Source: Larix kaempferi (taxonomy: Eukaryota; Streptophyta; Pinopsida; Pinales; Pinaceae). From it: a stretch of DNA of 64,000 nucleotides. The stretch covers positions 1,022,501 to 1,086,500 of the forward strand of contig BSBM01001068.1 of assembly GCA_027924585.1 (NCBI GenBank), given 5' to 3'. The position numbers and the translations under genes are program-made. The notes below the pieces were generated by a model. The model saw only the letters and a list, made by a program, of their open reading frames with translations. It was not told the origin of the DNA and made no database searches. Positions 1-10,815 of the stretch are shown piece after piece (the first letter of the stretch is position 1; each line of letters starts with the position of its first letter).

Positions 1-2913
1 TCTGTACCTGGGCTCAAAAATAACTTACTCTCCATATCTGCATTGGATGCAAAAGGCATGAGAGTTGCATTTGTAGATGGCCAAGTCCTAATGTGGCCAA
101 AAGGTAAAACTATAGATGATGGAGTGGTGATTGGAGAGCAAGAGGGAGGGTTGTATAAATTGAAGGGACAACCTGAACATGCTATGGTACATGAATCCAT
201 GGAGCCAAGTGAACTTTGGCATAGAAGGCTTGCTCATGTGCACTATAGAGCACTACCAATTGCAAGCAAAGCTGTAGAGATTCTTCCTGAAATCAAGACC
301 AAACATGAAGGTGTTTGCAAAGGATGTGCAAAAGGAAAGAACATAAAGAAGGCATTTCCAAGCAGTGAAAGCAAGGAAAAAGGAATCTTGGAAATCATCC
401 ACTCTGATGTATGCGGTCCGATGTCATCCAGTTCTCTGAGTGGGTATGTTTACTATGTCTCCTTTATTGATGACTTCTCTAGGAGAACTTGGATTTACTT
501 CTTGAAGAACAAGGATGAAGTGTTTGATAAGTTCAAGGAATTCAAAACCTTGATGGAGAACCAAAATGATAAGAAGATCAAAACATTCAGATCCGAAAAT
601 GGCAGAGAATTCACTTCAGGAGATTTCAAGAAGTTATGCAGTGATTCAGGGATTAAGAGGGAGTTGAATACTCCTTACAATCCACAACATAATGGAGTTG
701 CAGAAAGGAAGAATCAAACAATCATGGAAGCAGCACGGGCAATGCTGCATGACCAGGATCTGCCTATGCATCTATGGGCAGAAGCAGCTAGGACAGCTGT
801 ATATGTGCAGAACAGAACACCCCACAAGATATTGGACAACAAGACACCAAAAGAGGTCTTCTCTGGTAAGAAACCTAAATTCAGCCATCTCATAATATTT
901 GGTTGTCCAGTATACACTCATGTCCCAAAGGAAAAGAGGACTAAGCTAGATCCTTCAGGAAAGAAGGGTATCTTTGTGGGTTACAGTGAAAGCTCAAAGG
1001 CTTACAGAATATACTTTCCAGGATTCAAGAAGATTGATGTTAGCAGTGATGTAACATTTGATGAAAACTTAGCATTCATCAATTCAAGAAAGACACTTGT
1101 TGAAGATCATGAAGAACTAAAGGAAACCAGATTTCAAGACACTACAATGACTGAAGCAATTTCGGATGTTGATCATGAAATTGAAGATCCGCAAGAACCT
1201 GTAGATCCACATCGTGAGAAGGACTCTCACAAGAGGAAACCTGCATGGGCTAGAGAGCTCATTCAAGATGCAAAAAGATATGGCATTCTAGAAGAAGAAC
1301 ACAGAGAAAAGAAGAGAACTAGATCACATACCATCTATGTTGCTTTACTCTGTGATATCATGAACAAAGAACCTTCCAGTTATGAAGAAGCAGTGGAAAA
1401 GAAAGAATGGAAGGATGCCATGGTCGAGGAATACCAATCAATAATGAAAAATGATGTTTGGGATGTAGTCCCAAGACCTGAAGGGAAGTCTGTTGTGACT
1501 TCCAAATGGATCTACAAGATGAAGCATGCTGCAGATGGCAGCATAGAGAAATACAAAGCGAGATTTGTAGCTCATGACTTCTCACAGAAAGAAGGAATCG
1601 ACTATGAAGAAAATTTTTCTCCTGTAGCTAGATACACTTCCATTAGATCAGTACTTGCTCTAGTTGCAGTGATGAAATGGAAGATACACCAAATGGATGT
1701 CAAGACTACTTTCTTGAATGGTGTAGTCGAGGAGGAAGTGTATCTGGAGCAGCCACTTGGTTTTTAGACACATGACAGAAAGTCATATGTGTCCAAGTTG
1801 AAGAAAGCCTTGTATGGCTTGAAGCAAGCTCCTAGGACTTGGTATGGTAGGATGGACAACTTTCTATCCAGTTTGGGCTTTACCAAGAGTAAAGCAGACT
1901 CTAACCTTTACTACAAGGTTGAGGAAGGAAATCCTGTGATACTACTCTTGTACGTGGATGACCTATTCATAACAGGTGAAGATAGTTTGATTGCTGATAC
2001 CAAGAGAAAGCTTGTTGCCAAGTTCGAGATGAAGGACTTGGGGATGATGCACTATTTTCTAGGCATGGAGGTGTGGCAGAGTGCTAATGGGATCTTCCTT
2101 GGACAAGGGAAGTGTGCAGTAGAGATCCTGAAGAGTTTCGAGATGATGGACTGCAAGGCCATGGCCACACCTATGGAATCAAACCTGAAGCTTCTGTGTG
2201 ATGCTTCATCTAATCTGGTTGATGTCATGATGTATCATCAGATGATTGGGTCCTTGATGTACCTTACGAACACAAGACCAAATATCTGCTTTGTGGTGAA
2301 CACATTGAGCTAGTTCTAGACAGACCCCAGAGGTGTTCACCTGGTTGTTGTAAAGCATATTCTGAGGTACCTGAAGGGTATGATTGACTATGGGATCAAG
2401 TATGATGCGAATCAAAAGTTTAACCTGCATGGTTATGTTGATTCGGATTGGGCAGGCAGTGCTACAGATAGGAAGAACACTTCTAGGTGTTGCTTCAGTA
2501 TGGGATTAGATGTGATCTCTTGGTTTAGAAGGAAGCAGTCCTGCGTAGCACTGAGTACAGCTGAAGCAGAGTATGTTGCAGCTTGTTTAGCTAGTTATGA
2601 GGCAGTATGGCTGAGGAAGCTACTTTCTAATTTATTTGATCTACCATTGGAGGCTACTAACATCTTCTGTGATAACCAAAGTTGTGTGAAGCTGTCTGAG
2701 AACCCGGTGTTCCACGACAGGTTGAAACACATTGAGATCAAATATCACTATATCAAGGATATGGTGCAGAGAGGAGCAGTGAAGCTCCTGTATGTTGCGA
2801 CGGATGAGCAGGTTGCAGATGTGCTGACGAAACCACTAGCCAGAGTGAAGTTCAAATACATCAGAGAGAGGCTCGGTGTTCTTCAGATTGATGACACTTC
2901 GAGGAAGAAGTAA
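1..2913 (+). pseudogene. Ty1/copia pol polyprotein, 3' part (decayed)
   Basis: The frame is open from the left window edge, so gag and protease lie outside. In order it shows the GAG-pre-integrase zinc region (HRRLAH, then CKGCAKGK, about 215-345), integrase core (HSDVCGPM at about 400, a second acidic motif at about 590-610, NGVAERKN at about 690), reverse transcriptase (about 1400-2300, YVDD at 1951-1962) and RNase H (DSDWAG, STAEAEY, DNQS, about 2430-2840), ending TAA at 2911. This protein would copy and integrate the element. Three in-frame stops break it: TAG at 1765, 2311 and 2317, all where glutamine or a similar residue is expected, with the frame otherwise unbroken. The second integrase acidic residue reads E in SENGREF, where the family normally has D in SDNGGEF. 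Identification is secure; the element is inactive. Confidence 0.95.
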
Positions 2914-2993
2914 TGGACACATTTGCTGGAGCCATTCCAAGCATGATGAGAGGAGGATCCTTCACATGGCTGTGGATGTAAGTGCTGGATGAT

Positions 2994-3464
2994 GAGCATC
3001 AGGACGATGCTCCAGTTATTGCTTTGTATATGCATCATGTTAGATGCTTGTTATGATCAGTTGGATTGTTTATCTGTATGTATGCATCATGTTGGATGCT
3101 TGTTATGATCAATTGGATCATTCATATGTATATGCATAATGTTGGATGTTGGATATGATCAGTTGGATCATTTGTATATATATGCATCATGTTGGATGGT
3201 GGATATGATCACTTGGATCATGTGTATGTATTTGTAGATGTATCAGGTTGATACATTGTATGATCAGGTAGATCATGTATGATGATATGTATTAGGTAGA
3301 TACTTGGTATGCATCAGGTGGATGCATTATATGATCAGGATGATCATGGATTACGAGCTTCAGGATGTTGCCCCATATGACATGCATCAGGATGATGCAG
3401 TGATGAAGATCAGGATGATCATGTGTACATCAGGACGATGTATGGTGAGTATCAGATTGATACT
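2994..3464 (+). repeat. Array of short hairpins with covarying stems (copia 3' region)
   Basis: Between the pol stop and the 3' LTR there are at least twelve short inverted repeats of the form X-ATC-loop-GAT-X'. In most, the loop is AGGNN, ATGTTN or NNTTG. Clear copies: GAGCATC/GATGCTC (2994-3012), GCATC/GATGC (3032-3047 and 3084-3099), TGATC/GATCA (3106-3120, 3156-3170, 3206-3220), ATGTATC/GATACAT (3238-3256), ATGATC/GATCAT (3260-3276, 3331-3347), ATGCATC/GATGCAT (3309-3327), TGCATC/GATGCA (3383-3399), TACATC/GATGTA (3426-3442), AGTATC/GATACT (3448-3464). The outer letters differ between copies but both arms change together. A few copies are degenerate. No coding potential is evident. Confidence 0.85.
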
Positions 3465-3497
3465 ATGTGGCCGTGGACAGGTTGTGCAGATGAGCAT

Positions 3498-3800
3498 GTA
3501 AGTAGACCTGAAAGATCTGGACAGGATGAAAAAGGCCTTAGATTCTCTTTCAAGGCATTGCTTTGGGAGGACATGTTAGTAGACCTGGGAGATCTGGACA
3601 GGATGAAAAAGGCCTCAGATGCTCTTTCGAGGAATTTTCCTATGGCATGTAAGTAGACCTGGGAGATCTGGACAGGATGAAAAAGGCCTCAAATGCTCTT
3701 TCGAGGCATTTCCACGACCACATATAATAAGTCCTAGAGATCTGGACAGGATGAAAAAGGCCTGAGATGCTCTTTAGAGATCTTGCTTGGCAAGACACTC
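3498..3800 (+). repeat. Tandem repeat, ~75 bp x 4 (copia 3' region)
   Basis: Four copies of a unit with GACCTGGGAGATCTGG, then GATGAAAAAGGCCT and GCTCTTTCGAGG, begin near 3504, 3581, 3655 and 3731. The array follows the hairpin array directly and precedes an 88-bp array, so the whole space between pol and 3' LTR is repeats. I see no reading frame that fits it. Confidence 0.85.
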
Positions 3801-3807
3801 TTTTAAG

Positions 3808-4090
3808 GTTTTGTGGTGGACCACATGTAATGTGCTCCTGGGAGATCTGACAAGTATAGAACTGTGTGCTCGTAACAGCCTGGGATGCTACAGCCAGGTT
3901 TTGTGATGGGTCACATGTAATGTGCTCCTGGGAGATCAGACAGGTAGAGTTGTGTGCTCGTAACAGCCTGGGATGCTACAGCCAGGTTTTGTGATGGGTC
4001 ACATGTAATGTGCTCCTGGGAGATCCAACAGGTAGAGATGTGTGCTCGTAACAGCCTGGGATGCTTCAGCCAGGTTTTGTGATGCACATA
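3808..4090 (+). repeat. Tandem repeat, ~88 bp x 3-4 (copia 3' region)
   Basis: Copies start near 3808, 3897, 3984 and, partly, 4072. Each has CACATGTAATGTGCTCCTGG, then GTGTGCTCGTAACAGCCTGG. A short inverted repeat at the head of the unit again varies on both arms: TGTGG-TGGA-CCACA in the first copy, TGTGA-TGGG-TCACA in the next two. Confidence 0.8.
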
Positions 4091-4331
4091 ATAAGTCCCG
4101 AGGATTCCACAGTATGTCCAGTGATGATGAAGACCTGCAGATGGTGGGTCTACATCCAGTATGAAAAAGGACTGGCTTTGTAGAACTTCCTATGATGAGT
4201 AGATTCAGAGATTGATTGAGATAGCAGTAGAAGTGACGATGACGATGATTCGAGGACAATGCATCAGTGACGATGATCCAGAGAAGAAGACTTGTGCTAA
4301 CAGATCTGTGTCGAGAAATACCTTCCTAGTT

Positions 4332-4340
4332 AAGAGGGAG
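4332..4340 (+). promoter_or_regulatory. Polypurine tract of the copia element
   Basis: The run AAGAGGGAG lies directly against the TG that opens the 3' LTR, the usual position of the plus-strand primer in LTR retrotransposons. Confidence 0.75.
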
Positions 4341-4944
4341 TGTTGATGTATATGTAACTTCGGAATGTATTTCATCTATGTATTTCATTTATGTATATTG
4401 TACATCTATAGAGATGTGTTATTCCTCTATAAGGAAGTGTCGTCATTTGTATTGACAAGTGTCGCAAGTGTCGTAACTTGTCGATGGGTTATTAGACCAC
4501 CATGTGTGGGGTCGGCCCTGATTAAGTTAACCATGGGTTATTGTACTAAGCTAGACAAGTCGGCCGCATAATTTTATTGGGTAGTCAGGACAAGTATAAA
4601 TAGAGATGTCCCAATCTCTATTTTGATCATCTCATTATCTCACTCTACATCACTCGGAAAGTGGTGCACATGTGAGGAGGAGGATTAGCTGCTAGGAGGA
4701 GTCTATCTCTGTGTACTTGGGTTGTAATTTGGTTGTATCATTTCTCTATCTATCTCTGAGGAAGTTGTGGGGTTTTTCACCTTAGGGTTTTCCCCACGGA
4801 AACTCTGTGTGTCTATTGTCTCTTATGTTTGCATCTTGTGATGATTGATATGCTTGCTATGATTGATATGCATTGATATATTGTACATGTTATTCTCTCA
4901 GTAAAGATCCTAGAGTATTTTGAATTAATGCTCAAAAGCTAACA
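4341..4944 (+). mobile_element. 3' LTR of the Ty1/copia element
   Basis: It begins TGTTGATGTA right after the polypurine tract and ends GCTAACA, giving matching TGTT...AACA ends over 604 bp. A TATA box sits at 4595. The 5' LTR is outside the window, so LTR divergence and the target duplication cannot be checked. The right flank begins GTGTC. Confidence 0.85.
4595..4602 (+). promoter_or_regulatory. TATA box in the copia LTR
   Basis: TATAAATA lies about 255 bp into the LTR, in an otherwise mixed-composition stretch. This fits the U3 core promoter of the retrotransposon; transcription would start about 30 bp downstream. Confidence 0.6.
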
Positions 4945-4950
4945 GTGTCA

Positions 4951-5245
4951 GTCATGTTTGAGTATGGAAACCCTCCCACACCGTCAATGCATGCGTCTAG
5001 TCTAACAATACCAAATTTCAATCCAAGCCAACACATATTTTAAAAAATTCAACGTTGGCCCCATGTAGCACATTAATTAATCTATAGGTATGGTTTTTTA
5101 TGCTCCAATGGTTAGTTTCAGTCATGTTTGAGTCTGGAAACCCTCCCACATCGTCAATGCGTGCATCTAGTCTAACCATGCCAAATTTCAGTCCAATTCA
5201 ACACAAATTTAAACAATTTCAACGTTGGACCCATGCAGTACATGA
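4951..5245. repeat. Two-copy tandem duplication, 170-bp period
   Basis: GTCATGTTTGAGT is followed by GGAAACCCTCCCACA and TCAATGC at 4951 and again at 5121, and the copies remain alignable to about CAACGTTGGNCCCATG. The copia LTR ends 6 bp before the first copy, so the element inserted at the edge of this repeat. No gene is visible between 4945 and 5600. Confidence 0.8.
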
Positions 5246-5599
5246 TCAAGCACACCATTTGGGTTAGCATGATAATTGTGCATTTCCTTACTGAACTTAT
5301 CTTTGTTTGGAGAATAATTTAATATTCCCTACTAAACAAGGCCAACCACATGAAGGTGGAATTTCTTATGGCCCCTCCCCCCCCTCACATCACTCTCAAT
5401 TCCCCATGACCCGACAAAAATATCTATGTACAAAAACATTAAATGTTTTTTTTGTCATACTCTATAACAAGCAATGTTTCTAATTATAACATAGAGGAAA
5501 ATCGAAAAAACACTAAGAAACAGTTAATTTATATGTACCAAGAAAATTCAATATTTATATCGCAATATTAAATCAAAATATATAGAGTAGATATATTAC

Positions 5600-6327
5600 T
5601 GCATACCTTGTACACTTCAATGTACTTCATCATCTTCTTCATCCAAGTCATCATCTGTATCATCTGATCCAGATTCAACATTGTAAGGATTGGCCATATC
5701 ATCATCGCCATCGATGTCAATTACGATCATCATGTCATCGTCAATATCATCTTCATGGACATTGTGTGATACATCATCTGATTCAACTAATTCTTCGACA
5801 TCTTCTTATGGAACATGATCATGTAACTCATGTTGATTATGATCATCTTCAACGTTGTCTTCTTCTTCGAGAACCTCTTCATTACCTTCATCTATGTTAT
5901 ACTTTACTGGCCTTCCCCTTCGATTGTGTCTCATAGAAAATGACCAACCCGCTTTACCTGGAACCTCAGAGTAAAATACCTGTTCACATTGGGTTGGAAG
6001 AACATAGGGCTCCATTACTGGCTCAAACAACCTTGTATTTACCATGGTAAATCCATTATCATGTTCAATAATTGTTTTATCAGGATCATGTTGATTCAAT
6101 CAACACCTGTACCATTTGACAAAGAACATAACTACTTTAAAGGAGTCAAAGTCACACTGAAAAATGTCTTCCAGATACCCATAGTATCGATTTTCAAAGA
6201 GTTCTAGATGTCTGTCACTTCTAAAGGAAACATTGGTCACCTCAAAGACTGCATATATCCCACAATCTGATGTTTTCTTAGTTTCATCCATCTTTTTGAT
6301 GCGATATCTATAGTCATTGCACCACAT
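5600..6327 (-). pseudogene. DUF4216 region and acidic tail of the CACTA transposase gene
   Basis: The 6327-6100 and 6099-5806 frames contain SDCGIYAVFEVT, YYGYLEDIFQCDF, FFVKWYRC, DNGFTMVN and LPTQCEQVFYSEVPGKAGW. This is the DUF4216 pattern (a symptom of TNP2 C-termini). Beyond a TAA after DHVP the same frame continues as an Asp/Glu-rich tail to about 5610. The tail could once have been part of the protein. Confidence 0.75.
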
Positions 6328-6839
6328 AGCCTTATGGTGTTTTACCTACAACAACCCATACAAGAAAATATTACATAATGATCCAATATTTATGATTAAG
6401 TGCATGTTTATAATGCAAAACAGGGAAACAAATCAGCATGTACATCGACAATATGTTTGCAAAAAAGAAAAAATAGTGTTGTTGATTAATATGCTTACTT
6501 GCTTATGTTTTAAACCATATGCTAAATCATTTTCCCTTTGTGTTAGATTGGTATCTCCATTGTGATGTGTTGCTTTAACCAATGAAGCCACACCTTCCCA
6601 TGATATTCTATGACCATATTATTCACATCGTTCAATCCATACCTTCATCTAGTCAAGATTGTTTGCGATGTATAAATGAATTGCATCCCACTCTCGACCA
6701 ACTGTTTGATGACAATAAAATTAAAATTCAATACAAATGTATATTCACTTAACAAAGTATATTACACTCTAAATTGATGCAATATATTGAATATAAAAAT
6801 AGAATATGTATGATATTTATACATAAAAATCAATAGTCA

Positions 6840-7650
6840 AATGTGTTATATTACCTTTCACCTTTCTCGATCTACCTTTCCCCTTCGGGTACTCCCCTTC
6901 GAAATTGCTATTGGATTTGGGATCACAAATGCGACATAAATTGAGCTTTGATGTTAATTTAGGAAGATATTCACTAATATATAACATGTTTTGGTATACC
7001 ATATATCCCTCCATCATAGAACCCTCATCATGTGCTCATTGTCTAACCAAACCCTTCATAAATTTCAAGTGCCTCTCAACCATCCACATGGACCTTGAGT
7101 GTGCAGGTCTACACAATTCAAAATCCTCAACTTGGTGTATGAGGTAGTGTTCCTGTGCATTGAAAAATGCTGAAGGTATATGCTTCTATATTTCACACAT
7201 GAGATGAGGAATTTCTATCCTCCAATACTTTATATATTCTTTATGGAATTATTTAGATGACAACCATCTACAAGTGACACAACCCAATCAAGATATTTAA
7301 GAAAAAAAACATTATATTACATAACATGAATTAGAGCACAAAAATCAAATATAAGTTCTACAATGAATTAAACAAACACTAAGCGCATGTAAAAAATCGC
7401 TACTTACCTCATTTATTTCCCGAGATTATATATTACTTGTTTGACATTGTTGTCGAAGTTGTCCGGGAGAGAGAGAGGTAGAACATACTGTAACAATATA
7501 CAAATCATTTCATTTTTTAAACAAAGAGTAGAAAAACAAAAATACCAACCATATTCACTGGAATAGAAAAAAATTAAATTAAATGCATACCATAATAATT
7601 ACCTTCATGAAGACATGCCAATCATGTGTTTTCACCCCCGCAAAATCACC
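6840..7650 (-). pseudogene. DUF4218 region of the CACTA transposase gene
   Basis: On the minus strand, KTHDWHVFMK (about 7640) is followed by VLPLSLPDNF (about 7480), a RIEIPHLMCE block (about 7210) and CRPAHSRSMWMVERHLKF (about 7085), then EGSMMEGYMVYQ. This is the DUF4218 sequence order that follows TNP2 in plant CACTA proteins. A TGA interrupts where the family has arginine, just after KGLVRQ. Confidence 0.75.
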
Positions 7651-8179
7651 TTTCTTTGTTATGATATTCTTCATGTTCGCACAAAATTCGATGGGAAATT
7701 TAATTTTTTGCATGACTTATTTTCCAACATTACTTTGCTGGTCCGTTAACATCCATGGAAGTGAGTTTATATTAATTTTCTCTCCGTTGCTATGAAATGA
7801 ATGACGTCTTTCATTGCATGGTTTCCTTCTTGAATGTCTTTTCAAATTTTGACATTCTTTTCTTTCTCACTCCTTCCATCCAATATTTTCCATAATGTTT
7901 CAGTCACATTTTTTTTGATATGCATTGTATCAAACATATGAGCAATTTGTAGGTGCTCATAGTAGGAAAACCTACTAAATTGTCTAGGATAACTTTTCAT
8001 TCCTCATGGAAGCCCATTAATGCCTTCATGATCACATGAATGGCCATTGTGAATCGTAGTTTAAAAAGAAATTACATAAATCAATGTAAATTACAGTAAA
8101 CAACACACAATAAAAAAATATATATAACATTTCATATACGATGATTCATACGTGCCTTGACGATTTCTATTATATTTCA

Positions 8180-9432
8180 ACTTCCATAGGTGAGGTGTCA
8201 TTCTCTGCGGTTTTAATGCAGTCTCTTGCTTGCCATTGAACATTTTTTTTTTGTAGTTCGATACCTGTGATTCTTAGAGAGGAAGTGCCTATACTCAACA
8301 AACACCTCCTTTCCTAAGCTTTTTGAACGACGAGATTTGATCTTAGGACCACAAACTGGACATGCAAATTTCCCCTTTATCTAAAGACCTACATAAAGAG
8401 ATGGAATATCAATGTCAATTATAATTATATAAAAAATGAATGGATTATTTAGAAAAACATGCGCGCGTAGTATATTAACTAGTTCATAAAATTAAATGCA
8501 AATAAATTGGAACTTATAATTACAAACCACAAAAATGGGTTAACCCTGGGGCATCATGTATTGTCCATACAAACATTACATGGAATTGAAATTGCCTTTG
8601 TCGTATTGGTCTAGATACGTCATACATAGTGATGCAATTCCATAACTTTAGTAGCTCGTCAATAAGAGGTTCGATATATACATTCATATATTTGACTTGG
8701 TACTTACCTGATTGATTTGAACATATAAAAAATATAATTATGAGATGTACCATTTAGATATATAAACCATATTGCACAAGAGAAAAATAAAATATATATA
8801 TATATGACATTATGCAACAAAATACGACAAATGAGATGCCACTACATTAAAAAAAAATTGTAGACAAAATATACCTGGAACAATCATCGACAACATTATG
8901 TGCTCCCTCTTTATTGACAACCATGGAGGAATGTTAGTGTTGATAACAAAAATAGGCCACACCGAGTAAACGTATCTCATCTATGCAAATGGATTGACAC
9001 CATCTGATGCAAAAGAAATCCTAAGATTACGAGGCTCTTCTTTAAATTGAGGCCAATTTTCCTCCATATCTCTCAATGCAGACCCATCTACAGGCATTCA
9101 AATAATGTCATCTTGACTTCTGTTCCGTGCATTGTAATCCATAAAATGCGCTATGTTTTTGCACCTGAGCAGTTGTTGCAAACGTGAAATAATGGGAATA
9201 TAAAGAAGAACCTTGCAGGCACCTTTTTTGTTACTTGATCTATTCGAAATCTATTGATATGACATTCCAGACATTCTGTTGCAAATTCATGTTGATTATA
9301 ATATATAACATGGTCATTAGGGCATGCATGAATTGCTTCATACTGCATTTCAATTTCTTTCATGATGGCAGATAAATATTGATATGTGTGAGGTAAAATA
9401 TTTGATGGTGGTAACAAAAATTCAGCTATCAT
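8180..9432 (-). pseudogene. TNP2 transposase core (Transposase_21), broken
   Basis: Fragments in order: ACPNDHVIYY with TECLECHINR (9432-9151), a DGSALRDMEENWPQF...ASDGVNPF block (about 9090-8880), KYMNVYIEPLIDELLKLWN with WTIHDAPG (8753-8520), then a CPVCGPK...SKNHRYR zinc-like block (about 8390-8270). These match the order of the TNP2 catalytic region in CACTA transposases. The gaps are AT-rich and may include former introns. Confidence 0.8.
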
Positions 9433-9577
9433 GCTACAACAGATTAAAATAAAAATCTAGTTAATATAATATATAAATAATATTAATGAAACACATTTTA
9501 TCCGTTTTAATTTGACTTATGAATTAACAATAAAATTATTAGATGAACAATGATAACCTTTATCGTGATCATATATA

Positions 9578-10340
9578 TTATTTGATGGAATATATTACAT
9601 ACCTTAACATCCGTGTGACTGATATGTTTGAAAGACCATTCATAACCTTAAAGTTCATTATCAACAATATAGCAGAGAGAAGATTTGTGTTGGAGCCCTC
9701 ATAAAGGGGTTCATATGCCTTCTCAAGAAGAGGTAAATCATGAATATCATCAAAATGATCATCATCATCATCATCATCCATTCTAACATTAAATGAATCA
9801 TGGATCAAAGTATTTCTACCATCATCTTCAACTATGTTATCAGTATGACATCTTCTTCAATATGATCATTAATGTGTTCTCCATTATTCATAGCTCCATG
9901 TTCCTCCGGTACTTGTTCTGAAAGCACTTCCTCTGGACGATATGTCATAGGATGTCTTTCCTTTATAATTACATGAAACCATCAATAGATAAAAGTTAAT
10001 ATAAGAAATATTAAAATAATGCATACATTTACAAAAGCAAATTATATAAAAATATATATAATGAAAAACTTACAAATGGACGATATTCATTGCCCCCCTC
10101 AGCATGTCCATGCTCCCTACAATGTTTTATGGCTATTGTGATCTTTATTCTTCTCCTCTTAAAGCCCCTGCATTGACTACATGGACAATAACATTTCCCA
10201 TCACCCTTTATTTTCAGTCCATCCCACAATCTAGCAAGCAATTGTCGATTTTGTTCATCTGGATCAAGAATATTGCTATTTGACATTTTCTCATAAAGAG
10301 CTTGAATGAAGATTATTGATCTTAGAAAATCAAGCTCCAC
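9578..10340 (-). pseudogene. TNP2 N-terminus: transposase-associated zinc domain and acidic linker
   Basis: The 10029-10340 frame holds a CYCPCSQCRGFKRRR cluster followed by HCREHGH, the cysteine/histidine pattern of the plant transposase-associated domain at the start of TNP2 proteins. The 9578-9808 frame has a run of seven aspartates and then the PLYEGSN...MNFKVMNGLSN pattern that precedes the TNP2 core in related proteins. Stops and small gaps separate the two fragments. Confidence 0.75.
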
Positions 10341-10539
10341 ACTTTGCTCGCTTTAATCACAAAAACAATAGAAATAATATCGTATTCTTTTACGAAAAAC
10401 AGTCCACCGAATAAAAAAAGTTCCACAAACCGTCGCTTGTATAGCAAACATGTTGAAATGTTTTGAAATTTATAGATTTTAAACTATAAACGTTCATCGG
10501 ATATCTGACGAATTAAGCATAGTTACCATTGGAGAATAC

Positions 10540-10700
10540 CTGTCGGACATCTGACATCCACGGGCATAATATAATGTCGGATATTCAACATTCTCGGGCA
10601 TAATATAATGTCAAAAATCGAACATCCGAAGGCATAATATAAGGTCGGATATCCGACATCCGCAGGCATAAAATAATGTCGGATAACCGATGACACTGGT
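10540..10700. repeat. 34-bp x 4 subterminal array with palindromic GTCGGATATCCGAC
   Basis: GGCATAATATAA or a close variant recurs at 10562, 10596, 10631 and 10665, each followed by GTCGGATANCCGA-like sequence. The perfect palindrome GTCGGATATCCGAC occurs once, near 10645. The array sits just upstream of the CACTA transposase start. CACTA elements are known to carry tandem transposase-binding sites in their subterminal regions, so this is probably the 5' subterminal region. Family assignment is inference. Confidence 0.65.
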
Positions 10701-10815
10701 CACTATTCGATAGACATCGTCGAATATCCGACCAACCCTTCTATCAATTTAAAAAAATTTCATCAAATTTCATAATTTTGAAGGTGAAATATGATGACAT
10801 AGTCCTTTTCGTTGG

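Larger units (their letters stand above)
5600..10340 (-). mobile_element. CACTA (En/Spm, TNP2-type) DNA transposon coding region, decayed
   Basis: Read on the minus strand, fragments occur in the canonical order of a plant TNP2 gene: transposase-associated zinc domain (10340-10060), acidic linker, TNP2 core (9432 to about 8180), DUF4218 (about 7650-6840), DUF4216 (6327-5990) and an acidic C-terminus. The pieces are separated by stops, frameshifts and some intron-like AT-rich stretches. The protein would bind subterminal repeats and excise the element. Exact termini could not be fixed: a CACTA occurs at 5511 and a TAGTG at 10845, but their inner sequences do not form a convincing inverted repeat. 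Confidence 0.85.
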
